Below, piece by piece: positions 17,595 through 26,462 of a stretch of DNA of 64,000 bases; the first letter of the stretch is position 1, and the number at the start of each line of letters is the position of its first letter. Position numbers and translations under genes: made by a program. Location: positions 212,192 through 276,191 of the forward strand of contig NZ_RCSU01000008.1 of assembly GCF_003991355.1 (NCBI RefSeq). The letters run 5' to 3'. This stretch comes from Pseudoflavitalea rhizosphaerae (GTDB taxonomy: Bacteria; Bacteroidota; Bacteroidia; Chitinophagales; Chitinophagaceae). The notes beneath the pieces were generated by a model. It did no database searches. It had not been told where the DNA came from and was given only the letters and a program-made list of their open reading frames with translations.

Positions 17595-19544
17595 TCAACG
17601 TAAAACCACTGCTCCCAACGCCGGTAAATGTACGTTTATTTCGTAAAGCAGCTGGTTTTTATCCACTAAAATGGTATTAATTTCAGGATTGTACACGTCT
17701 CCCGTTCCCCAATACTTTTTATCATCTGAATTGTAGACCTCCTTCCACGATTTTTTTCCTTTTGCATACAACTTCCAGTTGCGTCTGACTTCAGGTGTGA
17801 GGTTAAGTATAACCAGGATATCGTTTTCCGGGAGTTTGCCTTTTCTTCTGTAAGCCACCACGCATTCATCACGATGGTTCAGATCGATCCATTCGAATCC
17901 TTTTTCGCTGAACTGGTATTCGTATAATGCAGGTTCTGACCGAAGCAGTTTATTGAGATCGCGCACGCATTCTTTCAGCTTGCTATGCGGTTCATATTGC
18001 AGCAGGTACCATTGCAGTTCGGATTTGTAATTCCATTCTTCCGTGGCGCCGAATTCGTTGCCCATGAACAGGAGCTTACCTCCGGGATGTGTGAACATAT
18101 AGGTATAAAGTGTACGAAGATTGGCATGTTTCTGCCATTCATCACCGGGCATTTTATAAAGCATGGGACTCTTGCCGTGCACCACTTCATCATGACTGAG
18201 CGGCAGCATGAAATTCTCATCATAGTAGTACATCATGCTGAAAGCGAATTTGTCCTGGTAATGGCTTCTGAACAACGGGTCCATATGGAAGTAATCCAGT
18301 GTATCGTGCATCCAGCCCATCATCCATTTCATGCCGAATCCGAGTCCGTCAGCATAAGTGGGCCTGGAAACTCCCGGCCAGTCGGTTGCTTCTTCGGCAA
18401 TGGTTTGTACATCGGGAAAATCGCGATAAATGGTTTCATTGAGATCACGGATGAAAGCAATGGCCTCGATATTGCCATCACCGCCGAACTCGTTCGGTTC
18501 CCATTGACCGTGAGTACGTGAGTAATTGAGTTTGATCACGGAGCTTACGGCATCTACACGGATGCCATCGATATGAAAAAGATCGAACCAGAATCTTGCG
18601 CTACTGATGAGGAATGATTTTACTTCACCGCGTTTATAATTGAAGATATAACTGTTCCAGTCGGGGTGAAACCCTTTACGCATGTCTGCATACTCGTAGG
18701 TATGATTGCCGTCGAACATGAAGAGGCCGTGTGCATCATAGGGAAAATGCGAAGGCACCCAATCCAGTATCACACCAATGCCTGCCTGGTGCAATGCATC
18801 GATCAGTTCCATAAAAGCCTGTGGGTCCCCAAAGCGGGATGTAGGCGCAAAGTAGCCTGTGCCCTGGTAACCCCAGCTCCCGTCGAAAGGATGTTCCATC
18901 ACAGGCATGAATTCAACATGTGTGAATTGCATCTCTAAGAGATAGGGCACCAGTCTTTCGCGTATCTGTGCATAGGTATTGTAGCTTTCTTCATCGTTGG
19001 GATGCGGGCGCATCCAGCTGGCCAGGTGCATTTCATACACGCTCCAGGGGGCATCTGTAGCATTGTGTGCTGCGCGTTTTTCCATCCATTCCCGGTCACC
19101 CCATTCATAATCCAGGTCCCAGGTGATACTGGCTGTTTGCGGCCTTCGTTCCCAGAAATTCGCATAGGGATCGCCTTTATCAAGCCTGCGACCTTTATAG
19201 CCGTGGATATGGTACTTGTACACTTCGCCCTTTTCCATGCCGGGAATGAAACCTTCCCAGATCCCTGAATTATCCTGACGCACTATTAGCGGATGCGCTT
19301 CAGTATCCCAGAGATTGAAATTGCCGATCACCGAAACATAAGTTGCATTGGGAGCCCATACTGCAAAGTAATAGCCGGCCTGGTCCAATACAGTGATGGC
19401 ATGCGATCCGAATAACTCATAGAGCGAGTAATTCGTTCCCTGTTGATAATTACTGATGTCTTCGTCTGAAAAAAGAGAATAATTCCACACCGGGCGGGTG
19501 GTATCTACAAAATGCAATTCCTCATACTTCAAGGGTGGTGCCAT
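17595..19544 (-). CDS. glgB: 1,4-alpha-glucan branching enzyme
   Basis: Makes the alpha-1,6 branches of glycogen in the cytoplasm. A CBM48 domain at about 50-130 contains YYFAVWAPNATYVSVIGNFN. The GH13 barrel follows, with region I DWVPSHFPYDAHGL, region II GIRVDAVSSV holding the nucleophile Asp near 330, region III TIAEEATDWPG with the acid Glu near 382, and region IV LSHDEVVHGKS. A short C-terminal beta domain ends the chain. At 649 residues it is the shorter branching-enzyme type without an extra N-terminal domain. It is the last of three co-directional genes after the MFS transporter and GH13 amylase. Confidence 0.96.
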   Translation of the reverse strand: MAPPLKYEELHFVDTTRPVWNYSLFSDEDISNYQQGTNYSLYELFGSHAITVLDQAGYYFAVWAPNATYVSVIGNFNLWDTEAHPLIVRQDNSGIWEGFIPGMEKGEVYKYHIHGYKGRRLDKGDPYANFWERRPQTASITWDLDYEWGDREWMEKRAAHNATDAPWSVYEMHLASWMRPHPNDEESYNTYAQIRERLVPYLLEMQFTHVEFMPVMEHPFDGSWGYQGTGYFAPTSRFGDPQAFMELIDALHQAGIGVILDWVPSHFPYDAHGLFMFDGNHTYEYADMRKGFHPDWNSYIFNYKRGEVKSFLISSARFWFDLFHIDGIRVDAVSSVIKLNYSRTHGQWEPNEFGGDGNIEAIAFIRDLNETIYRDFPDVQTIAEEATDWPGVSRPTYADGLGFGMKWMMGWMHDTLDYFHMDPLFRSHYQDKFAFSMMYYYDENFMLPLSHDEVVHGKSPMLYKMPGDEWQKHANLRTLYTYMFTHPGGKLLFMGNEFGATEEWNYKSELQWYLLQYEPHSKLKECVRDLNKLLRSEPALYEYQFSEKGFEWIDLNHRDECVVAYRRKGKLPENDILVILNLTPEVRRNWKLYAKGKKSWKEVYNSDDKKYWGTGDVYNPEINTILVDKNQLLYEINVHLPALGAVVLR

Positions 19545-19564
19545 GGTACTTAAAGATACAGGAA

Positions 19565-21415
19565 TTATCGAACCAATTCAGCGGTGAGCAAGGTATATGA
19601 CGGAATGGTAATAGAATCTTTGATACTGAATTGTTGATTGGTGATGATGTCCCTGGCGCTGCTGAATCCTTTGAGTCTCTCTTCAAAGCGGGATGCAGCA
19701 ATGGTTTTAGGCTGATCATTGGTGTTCATGATACAGAAGATGGACTGTTTGGCATCATAACGGAAGTAAACATACACGCCATCTTCCGGAACATATTGCA
19801 TCAATTTCCCATGTTGTAAAGCAGAGGACGTAAGTCTGAACCGGGAAAGGCTTCGCATATGATCGAATACATCGTTCTCTTCAACGCTCCTTCCGGCAGC
19901 AGTGAATTTATTGCTGGAATCTCCTGCCCAACCGCCCGGGAAATCCTGGCGCACCAGTCCGTCTGGATTGGCGAATCCTTTCAACAATACTTCCGTTCCA
20001 TAATAGAGTTGTGGAATGCCCCTGTAGGTGAGCAGCCAGCTCAGTCCCATTTTCAGTTTGGGGATATTCTCTCCTACCTGTGAATAGAAACGGCTGATAT
20101 CATGGTTGTCTAAAAAGATCACATTGCGGTTGGGATCTTTGTACAGAAAATCTTTGGCGGTGGTACTATACAATTTGTTCACGCCTTCCGTCCAGCCGAA
20201 AGCCTGTGTGAGCGCGGGTACGATACCGTAAAGATTCAGCTGGAAATCCGTTACGCCGGGCAGATTGCTTTTGTAGGGGATATTAATATTGTTAGCTGCA
20301 AAGTAGCTCTGGTTGGCCACTCCGTGCACCCAGGTTTCACCGAAGATATGCAGTTGCGGATATTCATCCAGCAGCGCTTTGTTGCAGCGGTTCATGAATT
20401 CGAGATCATTATAGGCATAGGTATCGATGCGCCATCCGTCCAGCCCGAATTCCTCTGTGCACCAGATGGCGTGCTGAACGAGAAAATTCGCCATGAAAGG
20501 ATTGTGCTGATTGAGGTCCGGCATACCGGGCACGAACCAGCCATCGCTCATTTTCTTTTTATCGATAACTGATGCATATGGGTCCATCAGCGTTTGGTCT
20601 TTATAGGTAGTATTGGTATACGATGGCCACCAGTGGAACCAGCTGCTGTCAGGCATTTCCTTATACAGGAAATGATGGAGGCCAACATGGTTGTAAACGG
20701 CGTCCTGGATGATCTTCATGCCGCGTTGGTGCAGTGCATCGATGAGGCTATGATAAGCTTTGATGCCGCCTAATCGTGGATCGATGCTGTAATGATCGGT
20801 GGCAGCATAGCCGTGTTCAGTGCGGTTGGGCATATCGTTCTCCAGCACGGGATTCAGCCAGAGCGCCGTTACGCCGATATCCTGCAGGTAATCAAGATGG
20901 TTTTCGATCCCCTTAAGGTCGCCGCCATGCCTGTGCCAGATATCAGTTCTGTCGAAGCTTTGGTCTAACATACCAGGCACTCTATCATTGGAGGGATCGC
21001 CATTGCTGAAGCGGTCCGGCATAATGAGATAGATGAGATCTTCTGTGCCTACCCCTTTGATGCGTGTGCGGCCATTGCCTTTATCACGTTGCTTCAGAAC
21101 ATATTTTACCTGCTGTACAGTTTTTCCCTTTTCCACAAAACTGAATTTGAGTTCTCCGGGTTTTGCTGTGCCTCCGATCTGCAGGTCAATAGCCAGGTAA
21201 TCAGGGTTCCTGAATTTATGCGTTCCCTTCAATTGCACGCCTGTATAGGCTTTCAGCGCTACACTCGATTTACCGATGCCCGGCGCTTTCACCAGCAGTT
21301 GCAGTTGCTGGTTCTTCATACCTGCCCACCAGTGAGTTGGATAAATATTCAATGTTTGTTGCGAATGCACGGTGGCAGTCAACAGTAATGCACATGCGAA
21401 ATAGATCAGTCTCAT
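19565..21415 (-). CDS. Secreted GH13 alpha-amylase / neopullulanase-like enzyme (SusA-like)
   Basis: Hydrolyses alpha-1,4 glucans outside the cytoplasm. A signal peptide (MRLIYFACALLLTATVHS, cut before QQ) is followed by a cyclomaltodextrinase-type N-terminal beta domain (YPTHWWAGMKNQQLQLLV). The GH13 barrel then has DAVYNH near 237, GWRIDTYAY with the nucleophile Asp near 329, FGETW with the acid Glu near 360, and LDNHDISRF near 437. Length 616. Its start overlaps the stop of the MFS transporter by 4 bp (ATGA), so cutting and uptake are translationally coupled. Confidence 0.93.
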   Translation of the reverse strand: MRLIYFACALLLTATVHSQQTLNIYPTHWWAGMKNQQLQLLVKAPGIGKSSVALKAYTGVQLKGTHKFRNPDYLAIDLQIGGTAKPGELKFSFVEKGKTVQQVKYVLKQRDKGNGRTRIKGVGTEDLIYLIMPDRFSNGDPSNDRVPGMLDQSFDRTDIWHRHGGDLKGIENHLDYLQDIGVTALWLNPVLENDMPNRTEHGYAATDHYSIDPRLGGIKAYHSLIDALHQRGMKIIQDAVYNHVGLHHFLYKEMPDSSWFHWWPSYTNTTYKDQTLMDPYASVIDKKKMSDGWFVPGMPDLNQHNPFMANFLVQHAIWCTEEFGLDGWRIDTYAYNDLEFMNRCNKALLDEYPQLHIFGETWVHGVANQSYFAANNINIPYKSNLPGVTDFQLNLYGIVPALTQAFGWTEGVNKLYSTTAKDFLYKDPNRNVIFLDNHDISRFYSQVGENIPKLKMGLSWLLTYRGIPQLYYGTEVLLKGFANPDGLVRQDFPGGWAGDSSNKFTAAGRSVEENDVFDHMRSLSRFRLTSSALQHGKLMQYVPEDGVYVYFRYDAKQSIFCIMNTNDQPKTIAASRFEERLKGFSSARDIITNQQFSIKDSITIPSYTLLTAELVR

Positions 21416-22788
21416 GCAATATTTTTTTCTTCTTTGATGCGGATAGCGCCGGGGTCGTATACATAGATCACGCTGATGGCTGCACAGAGCATGAACACGC
21501 CTGCCAGCACCAGCGCATATACGGGCTCGTTATTGTATATATGCTTTACGATCGGCCCTCCGATAATGCCATTCAGTATCTGCGGAATTGTGATGAAGAA
21601 ATTAAAGATGCCCATGTAGATCCCCATCTTCCCGGCTGGAATGGACCCTGAGAGGATCACATAAGGCATTGCCAGGATGCTGGCCCAGGCAATGCCCACA
21701 CAAACCATCGATCCGATCAGGAATTCCTTATTGGGTGCGAAATATATACTGATCAGTCCTATCCCGCCGATCAGCAGGCTGATGGCATGGGTTTGTTTCC
21801 TTCCGATCTTCTTTGCAATGGCAGGTAACAGTAATGCATAAACGGCAGATACGCCATTGTATACGGCAAAGATCACACCCGTCCAGCCCTGGGCTTCCCT
21901 GTACAGTTTGGAGCTCTTATCATCTATCGACAATCCGAAAATATGTGTGGAGATGGTATCAGTAGTGAACACCCACATCCCGAACAAGGCGAACCAGCTG
22001 AAGAACTGCACCAGTCCCAATTGCTTCATAGTACGCGGCATCTTTGCGAAATCTTTCAGGATCACACCCAGTCCTTCCTTCTTCACTTCATGATGTCCAT
22101 GGTATTTCGCATACTCTTCAGGGGGATATTCCTTCGTTTTAAAAACAGTCCAGAGCACACTCAGCACAAACACGGAGGCGCCGATATAGAAAGCCAGTTT
22201 CACATTATCAGCCACCACTCCTGCCGGCGCTTCTGCATTCACGCCAAACCATTTGCTTAAAATCTCCGGTAGTGCAGAACCAAGCACAGCTCCCACACCT
22301 ATAAGACAGGTCTGTACTGCAAATCCTTTTGTGCGTTGTGAATCGGGAAGATTATCTGCAACCAGTGCCCTGAATGGTTCCATTGCCAGGTTGAAACAGG
22401 CATCCATGATCATCAGGAATCCTGCTCCGATGATCACCAGTGGTGCGATACTCCCTAAAATATTTGCATTGGGCATCAGCGCAAGTGCGCTGGAGCTAAG
22501 GATCGCTCCTGCGAGAAAATAAGGTCTGCGTCTTCCGAGCCTGTTCCAGGTCCTGTCTGAATAATGACCAACAATTGGCTGCACGATCAATCCGATCAGT
22601 GGCGCCGCCAGCCAGAACCAGCTCAGGTGTTCCACTTCCGCGCCATAGTTTCTAAGAATTCCGCTTGCATTGGAGTTCTGCAAAGCGAAACCGAACTGGA
22701 TCCCGAGGAACCCGAAACTCATATTGAAGATCTGGGCAGCAGAGAGTTTGGGCTTGGGGAGAATGCTGTTTGTTTTGGCTGAAACCAT
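21412..22788 (-). CDS. MFS transporter, SLC45/maltose-sucrose-like
   Basis: A 458-residue inner-membrane transporter with about 12 hydrophobic helices. It opens MVSAKTNSILPKPKLSAAQI followed by NMSFGFLGIQFGFALQ, the glycoside-pentoside/SLC45-type first helix. DRTWNRLGRRRPYFLAG is the MFS loop 2-3 signature. I moved the start from a longer frame (22908) to ATG 22788, because the extra 40 residues are poor and would overlap the palindromic element E1. The 4-bp coupling to the secreted amylase and the following glgB make maltose or maltodextrin the likely cargo. The gap before glgC carries two palindromic elements. Confidence 0.9.
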   Translation of the reverse strand: MVSAKTNSILPKPKLSAAQIFNMSFGFLGIQFGFALQNSNASGILRNYGAEVEHLSWFWLAAPLIGLIVQPIVGHYSDRTWNRLGRRRPYFLAGAILSSSALALMPNANILGSIAPLVIIGAGFLMIMDACFNLAMEPFRALVADNLPDSQRTKGFAVQTCLIGVGAVLGSALPEILSKWFGVNAEAPAGVVADNVKLAFYIGASVFVLSVLWTVFKTKEYPPEEYAKYHGHHEVKKEGLGVILKDFAKMPRTMKQLGLVQFFSWFALFGMWVFTTDTISTHIFGLSIDDKSSKLYREAQGWTGVIFAVYNGVSAVYALLLPAIAKKIGRKQTHAISLLIGGIGLISIYFAPNKEFLIGSMVCVGIAWASILAMPYVILSGSIPAGKMGIYMGIFNFFITIPQILNGIIGGPIVKHIYNNEPVYALVLAGVFMLCAAISVIYVYDPGAIRIKEEKNIA

Positions 22789-22869
22789 GGCAATCGTTGA
22801 TTTGAGAGTTGGAAGATAAGGATTGTTGTGTAAATAATACGCATTAGTTGTTTTGTTTGTGCTTTTTTC

Positions 22870-23018
22870 GCCGGAGGGGTATGATGCGCCGGCTGTGAAA
22901 CGTACCAACGCTTTGATGGTTTGATTGGGCTTCGGTGGGTAGGTAGGATTTGGCGATTGTGCTAAGCCGGGCTTGTTCGCTTACGTTTCCAAGGCCGGTG
23001 CAATCATACCCCTCCGGC
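22870..23018 (+). repeat. Long-stem palindromic element E1 (related to E2)
   Basis: Terminal arms pair over 16 bp exactly (GCCGGAGGGGTATGAT and ATCATACCCCTCCGGC). A CCGGC step and then an inner stem GAAACGTA with TACGTTTC follow. The ~75-nt loop contains TTGGGCTTCGGTGGG and GCCGGGCTTGTTCG. The same architecture and loop core recur in E2 on the other strand, with different stem sequences. No open reading frame or transposase is associated. Confidence 0.8.
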
Positions 23019-23212
23019 TGATCACGATGCAGGTGCAACAGTTATGGAGCGTGTTCCCACCTTTTACACAAACAGCATTTGGGTAGGGAGGATGAGGGTA
23101 AGAGTGCATCAATCATTATTATCGGTTGGTAGGGTTGCTTAATGTTGATGTTTGCTGTTCTGTTCCAACTTGCATTATAGTCAATGTGATTAACTAGCAG
23201 AAATCAACAACC

Positions 23213-23224
23213 GCAAATGTTTGC
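23213..23224. promoter_or_regulatory. Possible LacI-family-type operator palindrome
   Basis: GCAAATGTTTGC has 5-bp arms around a TG centre. This resembles the GCAAAcgTTTGC half-site pattern of LacI/GalR-family repressors, which often control maltose genes. It lies about 425 bp before the MFS transporter. No regulator gene is in the window. Confidence 0.25.
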
Positions 23225-23399
23225 ATATCAAAATGCATCATCTGATCATAGAAAGTTAAGCAAGGAATTTGCGCCCTCAATTTATTCAATAGAAACCTCA
23301 GCAAAAAAAATAGAAAAAGATAATGAAAGTTTCCTGTCATCATACCATTACTCAACCTGACCTGAGTTGGTTTACCTCCGATGCGCTCCCGGAGGGCCG

Positions 23400-23563
23400 G
23401 GTTGGATTTTTGGGGTATGTGTAATAACCGGCCTCAAAATCTGTTGCACGAACGCCTGGCATCACTACCCCCGCCCAATCCACACCCGACCAAAGCCCAT
23501 AGCAGTAAAAATCCCCGGCAGATTTTGCCAGCCGTGTTTTACATATACCTCAAAAATCCAACC
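23400..23563 (-). repeat. Long-stem palindromic element E2 (related to E1)
   Basis: Terminal arms at 23400-23424 and 23539-23563 pair over about 25 positions. The two departures are G-T wobble pairs, tolerated in RNA but not in a DNA palindrome. A CGGC step and a 9-bp inner stem (CAAAATCTG with CAGATTTTG) follow, then a ~75-nt loop. Read on the minus strand the loop carries ATGGGCTTTGGTCGGG and GCCAGGCGTTCG, matching E1. It begins 11 bp after the glgC stop. Confidence 0.8.
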
Positions 23564-23573
23564 TTAAATAGCA

Positions 23574-24848
23574 TTAAATGACAAAGCCATCAGGTAGTAT
23601 CGCTCCTTTCTTAATTACAACGATCCCGTCTCTGATTGTATACAGCGAATGATCTGCATTCTCCATATGGATACTGCCATTGATCCTGACGTCATTGCCT
23701 ATGCGACAATTCTTATCGATGATGGCATTCTTGATATAGCATCTGTCGCCGATCCCGAGTTTAGGCAGTCCGCGTTCTTTGGAGTATTCCATTTCTTCGA
23801 TGGTTTCGAAATAATCCGATCCCATCATATAGCAGCTGACCATGGTGGTGCCATGCCCTATCCTGCTCCTGATTCCGATCACAGAGTTTTCGATGCGGCT
23901 GGCATTGATGATGCAGCCTTCTGCGATAATCGTTTTCTCGAGCGTGGTGCCGCTGATCTTGGCTGGTGGCAGCATGCGTGCGCGGGTATATACCGCGTTT
24001 GATTTATCGAAGAGATTGAATGGCGGGATCTCTTGTGTGAGAGCAAGATTGGCTTCGAAGAACGAATAGATATGACCGATATCTGTCCAGTATCCATCGT
24101 ATTGGTAACTGGTGACCTTATATTCTTTGAGTGCGCGTGGAAGGATCTCTTTACCGAAGTCCTGGTACTCTTTATAAAGGTCCATGAGCAGGTCCACCAG
24201 CAATCTGCGATTGAAGATATAGATGCCCATGCTGGCGAGATAGTTCCTGCCTTGCGCCTGCATGTCGGGGCCGGTATCACTGACCCAGTCTGGCAGCATG
24301 TCTTTCTTGGGTTTCTCGGTGAAGGCGGTAATGATATTGTTCTCATCTGCTTTGAGGATACCAAAATCAGATGCTTCACGATCACCTACCGGAATGGTGG
24401 CGATGGAAATATCGGCCCCTTTTGCTTTATGATCGTCAAGCATTTTCTGGAAGTCCATCTGGTAGAGCTGATCGCCGGAGAGGATGAGTACGTATTCGCA
24501 ATCGTGCTGACTGAGATGGCGAAGGCTTTGTCTTACTGCATCTGCAGTTCCCTGGTACCAGGCGGTACTTTCAGGAGTTTGTTCAGCGGCGAGAATATCA
24601 ACGAAGGCGCTGCTGAAAACGCTGAAGTGGTAGGTGTTCTTGATATGTTTGTTGAGCGAGGCGGAATTGAACTGCGTGAGCACGAACATTCGCGTGATGC
24701 TCGAGTTGATACAGTTGGAGATCGGAATATCTACGAGGCGGTATTTGCCGGCGATGGGCACAGCAGGTTTGGAACGGCTGGCTGTAAGGGGATATAATCT
24801 TGTTCCTGCTCCTCCTCCTAATATGACAGCAATCACTTCTTTGCTCAT
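23574..24848 (-). CDS. glgC: Glucose-1-phosphate adenylyltransferase
   Basis: Makes ADP-glucose for glycogen synthesis. ATG 24848 gives MSKEVIAVILGGGAGTRLYP, the nucleotidyl-transferase signature. The frame is open to 24893, but that extension would overlap glgA. PAVPIAGKYRLVDIPISNC follows, with the catalytic region LSGDQLYQMD near 125, the substrate-binding FTEKPKK near 190 and a C-terminal left-handed beta-helix with repeats such as CYIKNAIIDKNCRIGNDVRI. At 424 residues it matches the bacterial family. It begins 10 bp after glgA ends on the same strand. Confidence 0.95.
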   Translation of the reverse strand: MSKEVIAVILGGGAGTRLYPLTASRSKPAVPIAGKYRLVDIPISNCINSSITRMFVLTQFNSASLNKHIKNTYHFSVFSSAFVDILAAEQTPESTAWYQGTADAVRQSLRHLSQHDCEYVLILSGDQLYQMDFQKMLDDHKAKGADISIATIPVGDREASDFGILKADENNIITAFTEKPKKDMLPDWVSDTGPDMQAQGRNYLASMGIYIFNRRLLVDLLMDLYKEYQDFGKEILPRALKEYKVTSYQYDGYWTDIGHIYSFFEANLALTQEIPPFNLFDKSNAVYTRARMLPPAKISGTTLEKTIIAEGCIINASRIENSVIGIRSRIGHGTTMVSCYMMGSDYFETIEEMEYSKERGLPKLGIGDRCYIKNAIIDKNCRIGNDVRINGSIHMENADHSLYTIRDGIVVIKKGAILPDGFVI

Positions 24849-24858
24849 AATGAAATTT

Positions 24859-26271
24859 TTAGAATGATCGGTATACCTGAATATATTGTTCAACGCTGGA
24901 TTCCCAGCTAAAATCGAGTTGCATCATTCGTTGACGGACCTCTTTCAGTTTATCTTTCTTTTCGTACAAATCTGTTGCCCGCCAAACTGCCTGCGTAATG
25001 TCTCCCACACTGGCATTATTGTAACAGATGCCATAGCCGTCGGGTTCACCCAGATCGATCACTGTATCTATGAGGCCTCCGGTTTTTCTCACCATGGGCA
25101 CTGTGCCATAGCGCATGGAGTACATCTGGTTGAGCCCGCAGGGTTCCACGCGTGAAGGCATCAGGAGGAAATCGGAACCGGCATACATGAGGTGACTAAG
25201 CGCTTCATTGTACCCGATATAAACATTGTAATCGTATTGGGCAAGAGGTTTCAGTGCAGTAAGCGCTGCTTCCACTTCAGGGAAGCCACTGCCCAGCACC
25301 AGGAAATTCATCTTTCTTCCTATATAATAGAACGAATCACCGATGGCTTGCGCCAGCAGATCTGCTCCTTTCTCTCCTACCAGTCTGCCGATGAAACTGA
25401 TCAGGGGTTTCTCTGTGTCCAGTCCAAATTGTTCACAGAGCAGTTTCTTGCTGGCTGCTTTTCCTTTTTCCACTTCAATAGTGTCATAATGATCATTGAG
25501 GTAATGGTCAGCTTCCGGGTCCCACACATCCACATCAATGCCATTGAGGATGCCCACGCATTTTCCTTTCTCATATTCGAAGAGGGCTTCCAGTCCATTA
25601 CTATTGTATCGCAGTTCAGCGAGGTAACTGGGACTAACGGTTGTTACCTTCCAGGCGCACTTGATGCCGGCAGCCAATGGATTGATTGTATTGTTCCACT
25701 CCAGCATTCCCCAGTGCCAGGTATCCCATTGAGGGAGGTATACGCTCTTGTCCCAGCCCATCCAGCCCTGGTATTGGGCATTGTGAATGGTGAGTACGGA
25801 TGGAATATTCTTAAGCGACTGATATTTGTAACAATACTTCATCATGAAAGGGATCAGCGCTGCATGATGATCATGCACATGGATCACATCCGGTTTGTTC
25901 TGCCAGGCTGAAACCCAGTCCAGCACTGCAATCTGGAAGGCCGTGAATCTTTCTGTATCATCATCGTAACCATAGATCTTTTCCCTGTCGAGCAATCCGT
26001 TGATGTCTACCAGGTAAAGATCGAAGCCGAGCTCATTGGACTGTTCGCGGATCACGGTGAAATCGAAATGCCAGTTACCCATATTGGTGCCGCCCTTGTG
26101 CACTACCTCCCATTGGTGGGTGTACAGGAAACGGGTACGGTACATCGGGAGCACCACTTTGGCGATCTGGCCCTGTTCGTTTAAATATTTAGGTAATGCG
26201 CCCACCACATCTCCCAGTCCTCCTGCCTTTGCTACCGGGTAACATTCTGCGCTTACGTGTAAGATCTCCAT
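24859..26271 (-). CDS. glgA: Glycogen synthase (ADP-glucose, GT5)
   Basis: Extends alpha-1,4-glucan chains from ADP-glucose. The GT5 donor-binding motif KAGGLGDVVGALP sits at residues 15-27. The C-terminal GT-B half has SFIGRLVGEKGADLL near 290 and the signature SRVEPCGLNQMYSMRYGTVP near 375-395. The length of 470 residues is typical. It opens the glgA-glgC operon, and the 191-bp gap upstream is shared with the divergent sugar transporter gene. Confidence 0.95.
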   Translation of the reverse strand: MEILHVSAECYPVAKAGGLGDVVGALPKYLNEQGQIAKVVLPMYRTRFLYTHQWEVVHKGGTNMGNWHFDFTVIREQSNELGFDLYLVDINGLLDREKIYGYDDDTERFTAFQIAVLDWVSAWQNKPDVIHVHDHHAALIPFMMKYCYKYQSLKNIPSVLTIHNAQYQGWMGWDKSVYLPQWDTWHWGMLEWNNTINPLAAGIKCAWKVTTVSPSYLAELRYNSNGLEALFEYEKGKCVGILNGIDVDVWDPEADHYLNDHYDTIEVEKGKAASKKLLCEQFGLDTEKPLISFIGRLVGEKGADLLAQAIGDSFYYIGRKMNFLVLGSGFPEVEAALTALKPLAQYDYNVYIGYNEALSHLMYAGSDFLLMPSRVEPCGLNQMYSMRYGTVPMVRKTGGLIDTVIDLGEPDGYGICYNNASVGDITQAVWRATDLYEKKDKLKEVRQRMMQLDFSWESSVEQYIQVYRSF

Positions 26272-26350
26272 GCTGTTGAATCTGTGTTTGATGAAATACT
26301 GATTGAATTTAGGAAAAAAGAAGCGAACGTGGTTCAGCCATTACAAAAAT

Positions 26351-26374
26351 CTAATCAGACGCACTGATGATTAG
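26351..26374. promoter_or_regulatory. Inverted repeat between glgA and the FHS transporter
   Basis: CTAATCA and TGATTAG are perfect 7-bp arms 10 bp apart, in the divergent gap of glgA and the sugar transporter. This would suit a dimeric regulator controlling both directions. A weak -7-like TATTTTTA lies at 26426-26433 for the plus-strand gene. Confidence 0.3.
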
Positions 26375-26462
26375 TGAGAATATAATTTTTAAATACAATC
26401 CTTGCGGCTGATCATAAAAAACAACTATTTTTAAAAAATCTTTTCAAATCAAACGATTGTTC

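Larger units (their letters stand above)
22789..23573. other. Large non-coding gap between glgC and the MFS-amylase-glgB operon
   Basis: The 785 bp contain no credible gene on either strand. They hold the palindromic elements E1 and E2, an operator-like palindrome at 23213, and an AT-rich middle (about 23160-23340). A TAnnTTTG promoter for the MFS operon could not be placed with confidence. Confidence 0.7.

Noticed and set aside
22870..23563. Elements E1 and E2 as ordinary insertion sequences
   Set aside because: No transposase frame is present and the long stems are not short terminal repeats with a central coding region.
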